Shown: piece by piece, positions 25,626 to 35,142 of the stretch
Position numbering within the stretch: the stretch's first letter is position 1
Layout of the letters: the number at the start of each line of letters is the position of its first letter
Assembly: GCA_964636675.1 (NCBI GenBank)
Contig: CAZWUO010000014.1
Coordinates: 1-37,795, forward strand
Direction: 5' to 3'
Length of the DNA stretch: 37,795 nucleotides
DNA from: JALUUH01 sp964636675
GTDB taxonomy: Bacteria > Pseudomonadota > Gammaproteobacteria > S012-40
Position numbers and translations under genes: made by a program
The notes under the pieces: model-generated
Told to the model about the DNA's origin: nothing
The model's input: only the letters and a program-made list of their open reading frames with translations
Databases searched by the model: none

Positions 25626-26723
25626 CTATTTCACACCTCGAATAAACGACTCCACCAGGACAAACGCCTCATCATCGGGAATTTGCACCGGAGGGTGCTT
25701 GCAAAAATAACTTGAAGGTTCGTTGACCACGCCTGCAATACCACGATCTAGCGCCAGTTTGGCACAACGAATCGTGTCAATCGCCACACCCGCAGAATTT
25801 GGGGAATCTTCGACCGAAAGACGTAGCTCAATATTCATCGGCACATCACCAAACAGCTTGCCTTCCATGCGAATAAAACAAACCTTATTGTCCTTTTGCC
25901 AAGGCACATAATCGCTAGGCCCTACATGAATATCTTGCTCTGGCAAGCGTTCTTCAGCCACTGATTGAACGGCTTCAGTTTTTGATTTTTTCTTAGATGC
26001 CAGCCTATCCTTATTTAACATGTTCAAGAAATCAGTGTTTCCACCGGTATTCAACTGATAAGTCCGCTCCAGTTTCACGCCTCGCTTCTTGAACAAATCG
26101 GTCAGTGTTCGATGCGTAATCGTCGCACCCAACTGCGCCTTGATATCGTCACCGATAATCGGCAAACCTTTATCCGCAAACTTTTGCGCCCATTCAGGAT
26201 CGCTGGCAATAAAGACAGGAATATTATTAACAAATGCAACCCCGGCTTCCAAGCAACAATTTGCATAAAAACGCGTCGCTTTCTCCGAGCCTACCGGCAG
26301 ATAGTTCATTAAAACTTCCGTACCAGAGTCCTTTAAGATCTGGACAATCTTCTGTTGACTCGGCTCAGCAGCATCTGCCAGCAAAAATGTCAGCCCATCC
26401 TCATAATCCCCCATGTGCTCCGAGTAACCATCGAGTATCGCCCCCATCTCGACCGTAACCCCAGACTGCGGCAAGTCGGGTTGAAAAACCGTCGTGCAAT
26501 TAGGCTTGGCAAAAACAGCCTGATTCACATCCAGACCCACTTTTCGCTTATCTATGTCGAAAGCACAAACCACCTCGACGTCATTCGGTCGATACCCGGC
26601 CAATTCATAATGCATAATCCCTACAGCTTCATCCGCCGTCTTATTATTATAATAATGGATACCTTGGATTAACGAAGACGCACAATTCCCGATACCTACA
26701 ATAGCAACACGAACACTAGACAC
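25626..26723 (-). CDS. ino1: Inositol-1-phosphate synthase (mycobacterial/archaeal-type Ino1)
   Basis: 365 aa, close to the length of mycobacterial Ino1. The NAD-binding start V-R-V-A-I-V-G-I-G-N-C-A-S-S-L, the block Y-L-P-V-G-S-E-K-A-T-R-F-Y-A, G-D-D-I-K-A-Q-L-G-A-T and N-T-G-G-N-T-D-F-L-N-M are all family hallmarks, so the active site looks complete. Converts glucose-6-phosphate to L-myo-inositol-1-phosphate. The start is GTG at 26723 with AAGGGAAG upstream. It is uncommon in gammaproteobacteria. With the adjacent CDP-alcohol enzyme it suggests inositol phospholipid or another inositol-containing product; a compatible solute is the main alternative. Confidence 0.93.
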   Translation of the reverse strand: MSSVRVAIVGIGNCASSLIQGIHYYNNKTADEAVGIMHYELAGYRPNDVEVVCAFDIDKRKVGLDVNQAVFAKPNCTTVFQPDLPQSGVTVEMGAILDGYSEHMGDYEDGLTFLLADAAEPSQQKIVQILKDSGTEVLMNYLPVGSEKATRFYANCCLEAGVAFVNNIPVFIASDPEWAQKFADKGLPIIGDDIKAQLGATITHRTLTDLFKKRGVKLERTYQLNTGGNTDFLNMLNKDRLASKKKSKTEAVQSVAEERLPEQDIHVGPSDYVPWQKDNKVCFIRMEGKLFGDVPMNIELRLSVEDSPNSAGVAIDTIRCAKLALDRGIAGVVNEPSSYFCKHPPVQIPDDEAFVLVESFIRGVK

Positions 26724-27402
26724 AGATTACTTCCCTTTCATACTTTTACTTACATTTTTAGGTGTTTTATTTATATGATATCTTCATGCCTTACATAAGC
26801 GACAATGCGCTATCAAAAGCAACGCAAAAAGATAATCTCGGAAATCTAACACTCATTGATGGGCTTTACTAGGGTCTGTTGACATTTCATTTTTGTCTTT
26901 GTTATTCCTGAAAAAGCACCAATCACCAAAAGCAGGCACAAATTAGATGAGACATTAAGGTGCTTAGCATGCTCCTTCTGCCTTAACTTAGATAAAAAAA
27001 ACGTCTAAGGCAGTAAAAAATGAAACATCTAACAAACCCTATACAATCGTTATATTTATTAATTGACACTTTTTATTAGAATTTTCTGGCCGCTAGTATA
27101 CGCCAACAATCCCGTTGCGCGAAAAATTGTTTTCAATAACATTCATCCCTTGATAAAAAAAGGTCATTATTTCACACCAAAGTAGGTCAAAACCGTGATT
27201 TAAATATAAATAAACGCGTTTTCTAACGAATACATTAATAGAAAAATACTTATCCAAAGCCTTTAAAAACCTAAGCTAAGCCATATATATCCTGTAAATT
27301 AATGAGATACGGAAAATGTATCAAAAAATATACCGTAGACCTTACAATATAGCGACATTGACCCCAACCCTTAACTCTCAACCAAGCACTTAAAATATCA
27401 CC
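26724..27402. other. Divergent intergenic region ino1 / nhaA holding a MITE
   Basis: About 680 AT-rich nt with no gene. It contains the 168-bp inverted-repeat element described separately (26870-27041); the rest (27042-27402) is very AT-rich. The nhaA promoter should lie here; TACAAT at 27343-27348 is a possible -10 without a good -35. No ribosome site is evident before nhaA. Confidence 0.5.
26870..27041. mobile_element. MITE-like element with 25-bp terminal inverted repeats and TA flanks
   Basis: The left end GGGTCTGTTGACATTTCATTTTT (from 26872) mirrors the right end: the complement of the sequence ending at 27039 reads GGGTTTGTTAGATG then TTTCATTTTTT. Both ends are flanked by TA (26870-26871 and 27040-27041), fitting a TA target duplication as made by IS630/Tc1-type transposases. 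The 168-bp body holds no gene but has nested hairpins: TTAAGG../CCTTAA and CTGCCTTA../TAAGGCAG (ending at 27013). It is non-autonomous, so a partner transposase would be elsewhere. Confidence 0.7.
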
Positions 27403-28758
27403 ATGAAAAAGAAACCTGAGCAACGCTACGCCCCTTTAGAAAAAGTATTCAACAAAATCGTCAGTCCATTTGAAGAATTTATCCATCGAGAAACCACCAG
27501 TGGCTTTCTGCTCATGATCTGCGCGATTGTCGCGTTAATCGTCGCAAACTCACCGTTGTCGGGTGCTTACATGCATTTGCTACATACCGAAGTAGGGTTT
27601 AACTTTGGCGCTATAGAGCTCAAGAAAACCCTACACCATTGGATAAATGACGGCTTGATGGCATTATTTTTCTTTGTTGTCGGCCTTGAAATTAAACGCG
27701 AAATACTCGTCGGCGAACTCTCCGACCCACGACAAGCCTCTCTCCCCATCATTGCTGCTATCGGCGGAATGGCCATACCTGCCCTGGTTTATTATTTAAT
27801 CAGCGCCGGCACTGAAGGCGCCAATGGCTGGGGAATACCCATGGCAACAGACATTGCATTTGCGGTTGGCGTCATGGTATTGCTCGGCACACGCGTACCT
27901 AAAACCTTGCTCACATTTCTGGTGGCACTTGCCATTGTGGATGATCTCGGTGCCGTTATGGTTATCGCCCTGTTCTACACCGAAAACATCAATGTCAATG
28001 CGCTAATCTTAGCGGGCGTCTTTTTCGCCATACTCATCGCATTCAACCGCGCGGGTATTCGCACTCCCCTGCCTTATTTTATTGTTGGCTTGCTGCTCTG
28101 GCTGGCGATGCTCAAATCGGGGATTCATGCAACACTCGCAGGTGTATTAACCGCACTCACGATTCCCGCTTCCATTAAATATGAGCCGCAAAGTTTCAGT
28201 AACTATGTGCGCGCCTTAATGGATAAATTTGATCGCAGCCATAAACCAGGCGAGAGCATCATGAAAAACGAGGATCAGCGCTCCATCTTGCAAACCCTAG
28301 AAAATGGTGTGCATATGATGGAGGCTCCGCTACAACGTTTGGAGCATAGCATGCACATGCCAGTGGCATTTATCGTTATTCCCATCTTTGCGCTGGCTAA
28401 CGCAGGCATCCCGATAGACTTTTCGGCGATTGGCGAATCACTCAGTCACCCTGTTGCACTCGGGGTCATGGGAGGCTTGATCCTAGGGAAAGTACTCGGC
28501 ATCGCCGGCTTCAGCTATATTGCTATCAAACTGGGCTTTGGCAGCCTGCCCGCCGGAACCACCTTTACGCAAATAATTGGGGTTTCATTCCTTGGAGGAA
28601 TTGGCTTTACTATGTCAATTTTCATTGCTGAGCTTGCGTTTGCGCAACAGCCCGAGTTGCTTTTAATGGCTAAAACAGGGGTATTATTTGCCTCCATTCT
28701 CGCTGGCGTTATCGGTTATTTCTGGCTCTTAAAAACAACGACAAAACCCACAAATTAA
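27403..28758 (+). CDS. nhaA: Na+/H+ antiporter NhaA
   Basis: 451 aa, about 60 longer than E. coli NhaA. The ion-binding aspartates are in V-D-D-L-G-A-V (corresponding to Asp163/Asp164) and the pH-sensing/H-N-D-G-L-M region near W-I-N-D-G-L-M-A-L-F-F-F-V-V-G-L-E-I-K is canonical. A roughly 60-residue charged loop (SHKPGESIMKNEDQRS.., around residues 275-305) lies before the last helices; similar loops occur in many long NhaA proteins. Exchanges two protons for one sodium. The downstream flippase-like gene starts 30 nt later and may be cotranscribed. Confidence 0.95.
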   Translation: MKKKPEQRYAPLEKVFNKIVSPFEEFIHRETTSGFLLMICAIVALIVANSPLSGAYMHLLHTEVGFNFGAIELKKTLHHWINDGLMALFFFVVGLEIKREILVGELSDPRQASLPIIAAIGGMAIPALVYYLISAGTEGANGWGIPMATDIAFAVGVMVLLGTRVPKTLLTFLVALAIVDDLGAVMVIALFYTENINVNALILAGVFFAILIAFNRAGIRTPLPYFIVGLLLWLAMLKSGIHATLAGVLTALTIPASIKYEPQSFSNYVRALMDKFDRSHKPGESIMKNEDQRSILQTLENGVHMMEAPLQRLEHSMHMPVAFIVIPIFALANAGIPIDFSAIGESLSHPVALGVMGGLILGKVLGIAGFSYIAIKLGFGSLPAGTTFTQIIGVSFLGGIGFTMSIFIAELAFAQQPELLLMAKTGVLFASILAGVIGYFWLLKTTTKPTN

Positions 28759-28788
28759 ACTCGAATAGGGAAAAGAGGCGTCCTTAAA

Positions 28789-29811
28789 ATGCTCCAGAAA
28801 AAAAGTTTTATCTTTTTTTTAACCCTGAGCATTTTGGGGATGATAGGCGCTTTTTTCTATACCGGTGATACCGCTTCTCTGACCCAAGTAGCAGAGCAAA
28901 TTAATCTTGGCCTGCTACTACTGTGTATCTTCGGTGTACCACTTGTTGACTGGCTAATTGCAGGCTTACGCATGTGGCTTTTCACCCGTGTATTATGCCC
29001 TTCAATAAGCTATAGCACCTGTGTCAAAAATTGCGCTATTGGCTCGTTTATGTGCTCTGTCACGCCCTCACAAACCGGAGGAGGCATTGCCCAGATTTGG
29101 GTATTAACCCAAGAAGGCGCGCGCACTGGACAAGCCATCGCCGTTTTAGTGATGACATTTTTAACGACCTTATGTTTTTACATTGTTGGCGCTATTAGCT
29201 TGTGGCTCGCAGCGGACGCCATTACATTCCCCTCCACCATTGATAGTTCTATTTTTGGCATTGCCGTCTCGGCCTTCGGCATTGTTGCCGCCGGATTGCT
29301 GCTCGCATTAATTTTTCCAAAACATTTCATTAAAAAAATGACCGCATTCTCAGAGAAATTACACCACCGCCCGCGATTTTCATCCGCTTTAAAGCGTTTT
29401 TCATCATGGCTCAATGACAGCAGTCGTGCTTCAGAAAACATATTACGACAACACAAACTTCGCTTTGTTATCGCCATTTTTTTATCCATATTAATATTCA
29501 TGAATAAATTTCTCGCCGCCTACTTCGCCGCCCTCGCCTTAGGCATCGATGTATCGATGGAGCAAATCATCATCATCCAAATGTTCTTGCATATCTTGCT
29601 GTATTTTCTACCCACCCCTGGGGGAAGTGGCGGCGCAGAAATTGGCGCAACCGTATTAATGGCAAGCTTAATCCCCGAAACATTATTAGTCGCACACACC
29701 ATTATTTGGCGCTCCGCATTGGCCTATTTAGCCGTCTTAGTCGGTGGAATTTTGTTCATTCGCTATATTCACAAAGCGGGTATTAAGACCACAACGCCCA
29801 TCGTCTCTTAA
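28789..29811 (+). CDS. Lysylphosphatidylglycerol-synthase-TM-type membrane protein (lipid flippase family)
   Basis: 340 aa with about eight membrane helices and no soluble synthase domain. Hallmarks of the UPF0104/LPG_synthase_TM family: P-S-Q-T-G-G-G-I-A-Q near residue 95 and P-T-P-G-G-S-G-G-A-E-I-G near residue 278. The homologous part of MprF flips lysyl-phosphatidylglycerol across the membrane; stand-alone members are assumed to move lipids or glycolipids. AGAGG lies before the ATG. With the inositol-lipid genes 3 kb upstream it could handle their product, though nhaA and a MITE lie between. Substrate unknown. Confidence 0.85.
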   Translation: MLQKKSFIFFLTLSILGMIGAFFYTGDTASLTQVAEQINLGLLLLCIFGVPLVDWLIAGLRMWLFTRVLCPSISYSTCVKNCAIGSFMCSVTPSQTGGGIAQIWVLTQEGARTGQAIAVLVMTFLTTLCFYIVGAISLWLAADAITFPSTIDSSIFGIAVSAFGIVAAGLLLALIFPKHFIKKMTAFSEKLHHRPRFSSALKRFSSWLNDSSRASENILRQHKLRFVIAIFLSILIFMNKFLAAYFAALALGIDVSMEQIIIIQMFLHILLYFLPTPGGSGGAEIGATVLMASLIPETLLVAHTIIWRSALAYLAVLVGGILFIRYIHKAGIKTTTPIVS

Positions 29812-30003
29812 GCAAACCATGCGCGCGACAGAAACACTTTTTCGGTATACACAAGAAAATTACTTGGGATTTAATTTGGATTTATCCTAAAACGAGTGCT
29901 AGGATTATATTGCTTATTTAGTACATCCAACACTTACTCAGTATTGCGCTTTACTTAAACGCGAGTCTCGAGCAAAGCGTACAACAAAAAAGCAAGGAAA
30001 TTC

Positions 30004-33000
30004 ATGACACAAGCGAATCTTATTATTGGAATAGATGTAGGATCAACAACCGTCAAAGCGGTGGTCGCAGACACCAATACCCAAAAAATATTGTGGAGTG
30101 ATTATCAACGTCACGACACCAAACAAGCCGAAAAAGTTCTCGAATTTTTATCTCTTATTAAGCAAGATTTCGCAATTACCGAGAAAAATACTCAGATTTT
30201 TATGACAGGTTCAGGCTCGGCCACCATCGCTCCGCTGATTGGCGCAAAGTTCGTGCAAGAGGTCAATGCGGTTAGCTTAGCCGTTGAAGATCGCTATCAA
30301 GATGTCGGCTCAGTGATTGAGCTAGGTGGCCAAGATGCAAAAATTATTATTTGGAGCCCCGACCCTAAAACCAAACAAAAAAGAAAAATATTATCCATGA
30401 ACGACAAATGTGCCGGCGGCACAGGCGCGGTCATCGATAAAATTTGTGCAAAACTCAAATTGACTGGCGAGGAATTACAAAACATTTCTTACCGTGGGGT
30501 AAAAATACATCAGGTTGCAGGAAAGTGCGGGGTTTTTGCTGAAACCGACATCAACGGATTGCAAAAACAAGGCGTCGCGGGCGATGAACTCATGGCCTCT
30601 TTATTCGCGGCTATCGTACAGCAAAATTTATCCGTGCTGACTCGCGGCAACACATTACTCCCTAAAGTATTATTACTCGGCGGCCCTAATACCTTCATCC
30701 CCGCGATGCGCGACGCATGGAAAGAAGCTATTCCAAAAATATGGGCGGAACGTAATATACCGATTGGTGATATCGATAAGCCTGAAGACTTAATCATCGT
30801 CCCGGAAAAAGCTGAGCTTTATGCCGCATACGGCTGCATCCTTTATGGAATGGCTGAGCCTTTAAATGTGGGTATGTACAGCGGAATAGAAAAACTAACC
30901 GCTTTTGTGAGCGGCGGACGTACACATTCGCTGCAAGACGGTGACGGTGTTACAGATACCGGGCTGGTAGCCGACGACTTAGAATTGCAGCAATTTCTCA
31001 CAGCATACAAACCCACACCAGCACCCGTGATTTCCCCAACACTCGCAGGAAAAACCGTCAAAGCCTGGCTAGGACTTGATGCTGGCTCCACCTCCACCAA
31101 GGGCGTTTTGATCGGCGAAGACGGCGAATTAATCACCCAAGCTTATCAATTATCGGTTGGCAACCCCATCGCAGATGCCAAAGTTATTATCAAACACCTG
31201 CAAAATAACATCGAAGAAACCGGGGCAATACTCGACATTCAAGGTGTAGGCACAACCGGTTATGCCAAAGACATCTTAAAAGATATTATAGATGCCGATA
31301 TCGCACTCGTTGAAACCGTCGCCCACTCGCGAGCAGCACTCCATTATTATGACGATATCGACGTCATTATTGATGTGGGCGGCCAAGATATAAAAATCAT
31401 ATTTGTCACCAATGGTGTCGTCAAAGATTTTAAACTCAATACCCAATGCAGCGCCGGCAACGGCTATTTTCTGCAAAACACTGCCGAGCGATTTGGCCTA
31501 CCTGTTGAAGAATATGCTACCGAAGCCTTTCGCGCAGATACCACACCGGTATTTAGTTATGGTTGTGCGGTATTCTTAGAATCGGATATCGTGAATTTTC
31601 AACGCCTAGGATGGCAACGCCATGAAATCATGGCGGGACTGGCTAAAGTGCTACCAAAAAATATTTGGCTCTACATTGCGCAAGAACCCAACTTGAGTAA
31701 ATTTGGCACACGCTTCATTTTGCAAGGTGGAACCCAAAGAAATATGGCGGCGGTTAAGGCACAGGTCGACTATATTAAGGCACGTGTACCGGGCGCGGAT
31801 GTGCAAGTCCATAAATATTGCGGCACCGCAGGCGCCATTGGCTGTGCTTTAGAAGCCAAAAAAATCACTGCGACAAAAAACTCCCAGTTTATTGGACTGC
31901 CTGAAATCGAAGGTCTGTCCTATACCACCGTGCGTAACGAAGATACCCGCTGTTATTTCTGCAAAAATAAATGCCTGCGAACCTTTGTCAACACCGAAAC
32001 CAGCTCAGGCAAAAAATCCGCCTTTATTATTGCGACTTGTGAAAAAGGTGCGACCACCGACGTCGAAGAACTCAAAGCCATTAACATCAATCAAAAAGCG
32101 AATACTCGGCAATATCCTAATCTTGTTGCATCTGCCGCCAAACAAATTTTTCGCTCCTATAAACCACCCATCGTCGCCCGGCCCGACCCTAGTTTACTGC
32201 GAAAAATAGTACGCACACCGTGGAATAACAATGGCGCAGAAAAAAAATTCATCGACGTCATCAAAAAACGCGAAGAATTACGTATCGGAATGCCACGTGT
32301 GCTCAATATGTATTCGTCGGCACCCTTTTTTCGTACCTACCTAGAAGCACTCGGGGTTAAAAAAGTTATTTGGTCTGATTTCACCTCAGAAGAACTGTAT
32401 AAAGAAGGCTATAAACGCGGCTCTATCGACCCCTGCTTTCCATCCAAAATCGCCATTTCGCATATTCATAATTTGATTGCAAAGAAAAATGTCGATGTTA
32501 TTTATTTTCCGTCTATTATTTCGCTGCATGAACGCTTGACCCACACCCTAGGCTCGCGCTCTTGTCCCAGTGTGCAGTCTGCCTCTAATGTTTGCCGTGC
32601 TGCATTCACCAAAGAAAAGGATTTATTTTCAGATCACGAGATACATTATATTGATGATGCCATACATCTTAACGAACCCAATCTCGTGGTAAAACAGATG
32701 TACGACTCGTTTGTCGATATTTTAGACCTCGGCTTGGAAGAAAATGCACTTGCTGTGCAAGAAGCCTGGGAAGCTCTGGATAGATATTACGACTTACAAA
32801 CAACCCAAGGCCGCAAGGTTTTAACAAACCTAGAAAAAAATAACGAAGTTGGTTTATTAATGATAGGTAGACCCTATCATCTTGACCCCGGACTCAATCA
32901 CGAAATTGTCGATGAAATACAAAAACAAGGCTTTCCCATACTTTTTGTCGATTCGCTACCGGATACAGAAGATGAATTACATGCCTTGTTTGGCAAAGAT

Positions 33001-33381
33001 ATAAGCGCTGGAAAAATAAAACACGGCAAAGATATCACCGATGTTTTTGGCAACCCGTATAGCGCAAATACCAACTTAAAAATATGGGCCGCAAAATATG
33101 CGGCAAGACATCCTAACTTAACCGTGATTGATTTGAGTAATTTCAAATGCGGCATGGATGCACCGGTATACCATATCATCGAAGGTATTTTAGAAAAAAC
33201 CCAAACCCCTTTTTTCACCTTCCATGATATTGACGAAAACCGCCCCACCGGTTCGATAAAAATTCGCGTGGAAACTATTATGTATGCATTGCGTCAATAT
33301 GAACGAAATTTAAAAACCCGTAGTACATTAAAATTGGTCGACATTCCTGTAGTACAAGAATCTGCATGTAGCATCGCTTAG
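30004..33381 (+). CDS. Double ASKHA activase fused to a DUF2229 (HgdB-related) domain
   Basis: 1125 aa. Two BcrAD/BadFG-type ATPase domains lie in tandem: G-I-D-V-G-S-T-T-V-K at residue 9 and L-D359-A-G-S-T-S-T-K-G. Each has both cysteines that in the homodimeric activase HgdC share one bridging [4Fe-4S] cluster: C136/C175 in the first and C482/C521 in the second. A linker has C650-x2-C653-x3-C657 and C679, possibly another cluster. Residues 750-1100 resemble the DUF2229/2-hydroxyglutaryl-CoA-dehydratase-like fold, with I-D-P-C-F-P-S-K and a second Cys pair in SCPSVQSASNVC. The family uses ATP to push electrons to very low potential. The substrate is unknown. AAGGAA precedes the ATG. The partner gene follows by 41 nt. 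Confidence 0.88.
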   Translation: MTQANLIIGIDVGSTTVKAVVADTNTQKILWSDYQRHDTKQAEKVLEFLSLIKQDFAITEKNTQIFMTGSGSATIAPLIGAKFVQEVNAVSLAVEDRYQDVGSVIELGGQDAKIIIWSPDPKTKQKRKILSMNDKCAGGTGAVIDKICAKLKLTGEELQNISYRGVKIHQVAGKCGVFAETDINGLQKQGVAGDELMASLFAAIVQQNLSVLTRGNTLLPKVLLLGGPNTFIPAMRDAWKEAIPKIWAERNIPIGDIDKPEDLIIVPEKAELYAAYGCILYGMAEPLNVGMYSGIEKLTAFVSGGRTHSLQDGDGVTDTGLVADDLELQQFLTAYKPTPAPVISPTLAGKTVKAWLGLDAGSTSTKGVLIGEDGELITQAYQLSVGNPIADAKVIIKHLQNNIEETGAILDIQGVGTTGYAKDILKDIIDADIALVETVAHSRAALHYYDDIDVIIDVGGQDIKIIFVTNGVVKDFKLNTQCSAGNGYFLQNTAERFGLPVEEYATEAFRADTTPVFSYGCAVFLESDIVNFQRLGWQRHEIMAGLAKVLPKNIWLYIAQEPNLSKFGTRFILQGGTQRNMAAVKAQVDYIKARVPGADVQVHKYCGTAGAIGCALEAKKITATKNSQFIGLPEIEGLSYTTVRNEDTRCYFCKNKCLRTFVNTETSSGKKSAFIIATCEKGATTDVEELKAININQKANTRQYPNLVASAAKQIFRSYKPPIVARPDPSLLRKIVRTPWNNNGAEKKFIDVIKKREELRIGMPRVLNMYSSAPFFRTYLEALGVKKVIWSDFTSEELYKEGYKRGSIDPCFPSKIAISHIHNLIAKKNVDVIYFPSIISLHERLTHTLGSRSCPSVQSASNVCRAAFTKEKDLFSDHEIHYIDDAIHLNEPNLVVKQMYDSFVDILDLGLEENALAVQEAWEALDRYYDLQTTQGRKVLTNLEKNNEVGLLMIGRPYHLDPGLNHEIVDEIQKQGFPILFVDSLPDTEDELHALFGKDISAGKIKHGKDITDVFGNPYSANTNLKIWAAKYAARHPNLTVIDLSNFKCGMDAPVYHIIEGILEKTQTPFFTFHDIDENRPTGSIKIRVETIMYALRQYERNLKTRSTLKLVDIPVVQESACSIA

Positions 33382-33422
33382 ATTTTGTTAGTAATAATCA
33401 CTTACATAAAGGACTCAAACTC

Positions 33423-35057
33423 ATGCATAAAGACCTGACTCAAAACAGCATGGCTCATGCAGACTCGGTACTAAAGCCACAATTCAAAGATAAAGCCAGT
33501 TTAACATCAGAGAGTACGGTGCACTTTCATCGCCCCAAAGAACCCACCTTTCTCGCGAGTCAGCGCAGCGAAACCACCTTGCTTTTTGGCGGTTTAACCG
33601 AAGCACATGAAGAATTGTTTTTAGGCGTCATGCACGGCCTCGGCTATAACGCTGAACGCATGCCACAACCTGATTTTGGTGATTTAACCGTTGGCAAAGA
33701 ATATTGCAATCGCGGACAATGCAATCCCACCTATTATACCGTGGGCAACCTCGTTCACTTCTTAAAAAAATTAAACCAAACGATGTCCAAGGAAGAAATA
33801 GAAAAAAAATATGTTTTCCTTACCGCAGGTTCCTGTGGCCCATGCCGCTTTGGTATGTACGAATCCGAATATCGCAAAGCCGTTATTGATGCAGGGTTTG
33901 AAAATTTTCGAGTTATCTTATTTCAACAAGATGGTGGTGTTGGTCAACTAGACGGCGATGGTGCGGATGGCCCAGGGTTAGACTTAAATAAAGATTTTGT
34001 ACTCGGCTTGATGAAAGCTATTATCATCGGCGATTTAATTAACGGTATCGTCAACAAACTTCTGCCTTATGAAGTGGAACCCGGCGCCACCATCGCTGCA
34101 AAAGTCAAAACCATGGAATTAATGGCCGATGTTTTACAACATAAAAAACCGATCTTAAAAAATCTGCGCGTAGCTAAGAAAATTTTTGCGGATGTAGAAT
34201 GCGACTATACCCGTATCGCACCCGTGGTTAAAATTACTGGCGAATTTTGGGCCAGTCTCACTGAGGGACAAGGCAATTACCATTTCAAAGAGTGGCTGGT
34301 CGAAGAAGGCGCCGAAGTTAAAATGGAACCCCTCACTACCTGGATTGAACATCTCTTATACTCGCGTGAAATTGTCGCGCAAAACCATAGAGGCATAGAG
34401 CAAGAAGACGCCGGCATTGGCAAAGGGCAAAATCCCTACAAAAAAGAACTCAAGCTATTTGCGTTACGCCGCACGCTGAATACATTTTATAATTTATACC
34501 GTGCTGCCTTGGGCTGGAAAGCCAATAACACCGTCAATAACCGAACCCTGGCAAATCTTGCCCACGACTATTACAACAAACATCAAGGCGGTGGCGAAGC
34601 CTATATGGAAGTCGGCAGCCTGGTTTATGTGAGTAAAAAGAAAAAAGTACATATGATGGTATCGGTTAAACCCTTTGGTTGCCTACCCTCTACTGCCAGC
34701 GATGGTGTGCAAAGCAAGGTCATGTCCGACTATCCTGATGTATTGTTTTTACCCTTGGAAACCTCCGGCGACAGCGAGGTGAATTTCAAATCACGCGCCC
34801 AAATGGTGTTGTTCGAAGGCAAGCAAAAAGCGGTTAAAGAAGCTGACGAAATCATAAAAAAATACAACATCGACGTCGCTGCCGTCAAAACATTTGTAAA
34901 ACAAAACCCACAATATCGCTCAGGCATGTATACCTTCAAAAACACACATACTGGCACAGGCATTAGCTTTTTACTGGAAATGCATAAACGCATGCATTCC
35001 TTACCTGGAAAAATACGGCACCAAGTTGGCGCTAAGTTCGTCGCTACACCGAGTTAG
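33423..35057 (+). CDS. 2-hydroxyacyl-CoA dehydratase-like / double-cubane-type iron-sulfur protein
   Basis: 544 aa, HgdB/C-like. Cysteine-bearing motifs: Y-C95-N-R-G-Q-C100-N-P-T-Y-Y, T-A-G-S-C138-G-P-C141-R-F-G-M-Y and K-P-F-G-C420-L-P-S-T. In 2-hydroxyacyl-CoA dehydratases such cysteines hold [4Fe-4S] clusters; in the related double-cubane proteins they hold an [8Fe-9S] cluster. In many anaerobes this part is fused to the C-terminus of the activase protein (total about 1400-1500 aa); here it is a separate gene 41 nt downstream, preceded by AAAGGA. It is probably the electron-accepting catalytic partner of the 1125-aa protein. Real substrate not inferable. A hairpin follows the stop. Confidence 0.85.
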   Translation: MHKDLTQNSMAHADSVLKPQFKDKASLTSESTVHFHRPKEPTFLASQRSETTLLFGGLTEAHEELFLGVMHGLGYNAERMPQPDFGDLTVGKEYCNRGQCNPTYYTVGNLVHFLKKLNQTMSKEEIEKKYVFLTAGSCGPCRFGMYESEYRKAVIDAGFENFRVILFQQDGGVGQLDGDGADGPGLDLNKDFVLGLMKAIIIGDLINGIVNKLLPYEVEPGATIAAKVKTMELMADVLQHKKPILKNLRVAKKIFADVECDYTRIAPVVKITGEFWASLTEGQGNYHFKEWLVEEGAEVKMEPLTTWIEHLLYSREIVAQNHRGIEQEDAGIGKGQNPYKKELKLFALRRTLNTFYNLYRAALGWKANNTVNNRTLANLAHDYYNKHQGGGEAYMEVGSLVYVSKKKKVHMMVSVKPFGCLPSTASDGVQSKVMSDYPDVLFLPLETSGDSEVNFKSRAQMVLFEGKQKAVKEADEIIKKYNIDVAAVKTFVKQNPQYRSGMYTFKNTHTGTGISFLLEMHKRMHSLPGKIRHQVGAKFVATPS

Positions 35058-35074
35058 CTATTCGTGACCCGTAT

Positions 35075-35102
35075 GGGAATGCATCCTACCGGATGTATTC
35101 CC
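35075..35102 (+). terminator. Hairpin after the dehydratase-like gene, probable terminator
   Basis: GGGAATGCATCC (35075-35086), loop TACC, GGATGTATTCCC (35091-35102): a 12-bp stem with one G-T pair, 18 nt after the stop codon. No U-run follows, so it may end transcription inefficiently or only protect the 3' end. Confidence 0.5.
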
Positions 35103-35142
35103 CTCGACACTTGAATCGATAACAGCGAAAAATGGTGCTATG

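Noticed and set aside
27640..28700. Unusual insert in NhaA
   Set aside because: The extra charged loop before the last helices resembles that of many longer NhaA proteins, so it is not a novelty.
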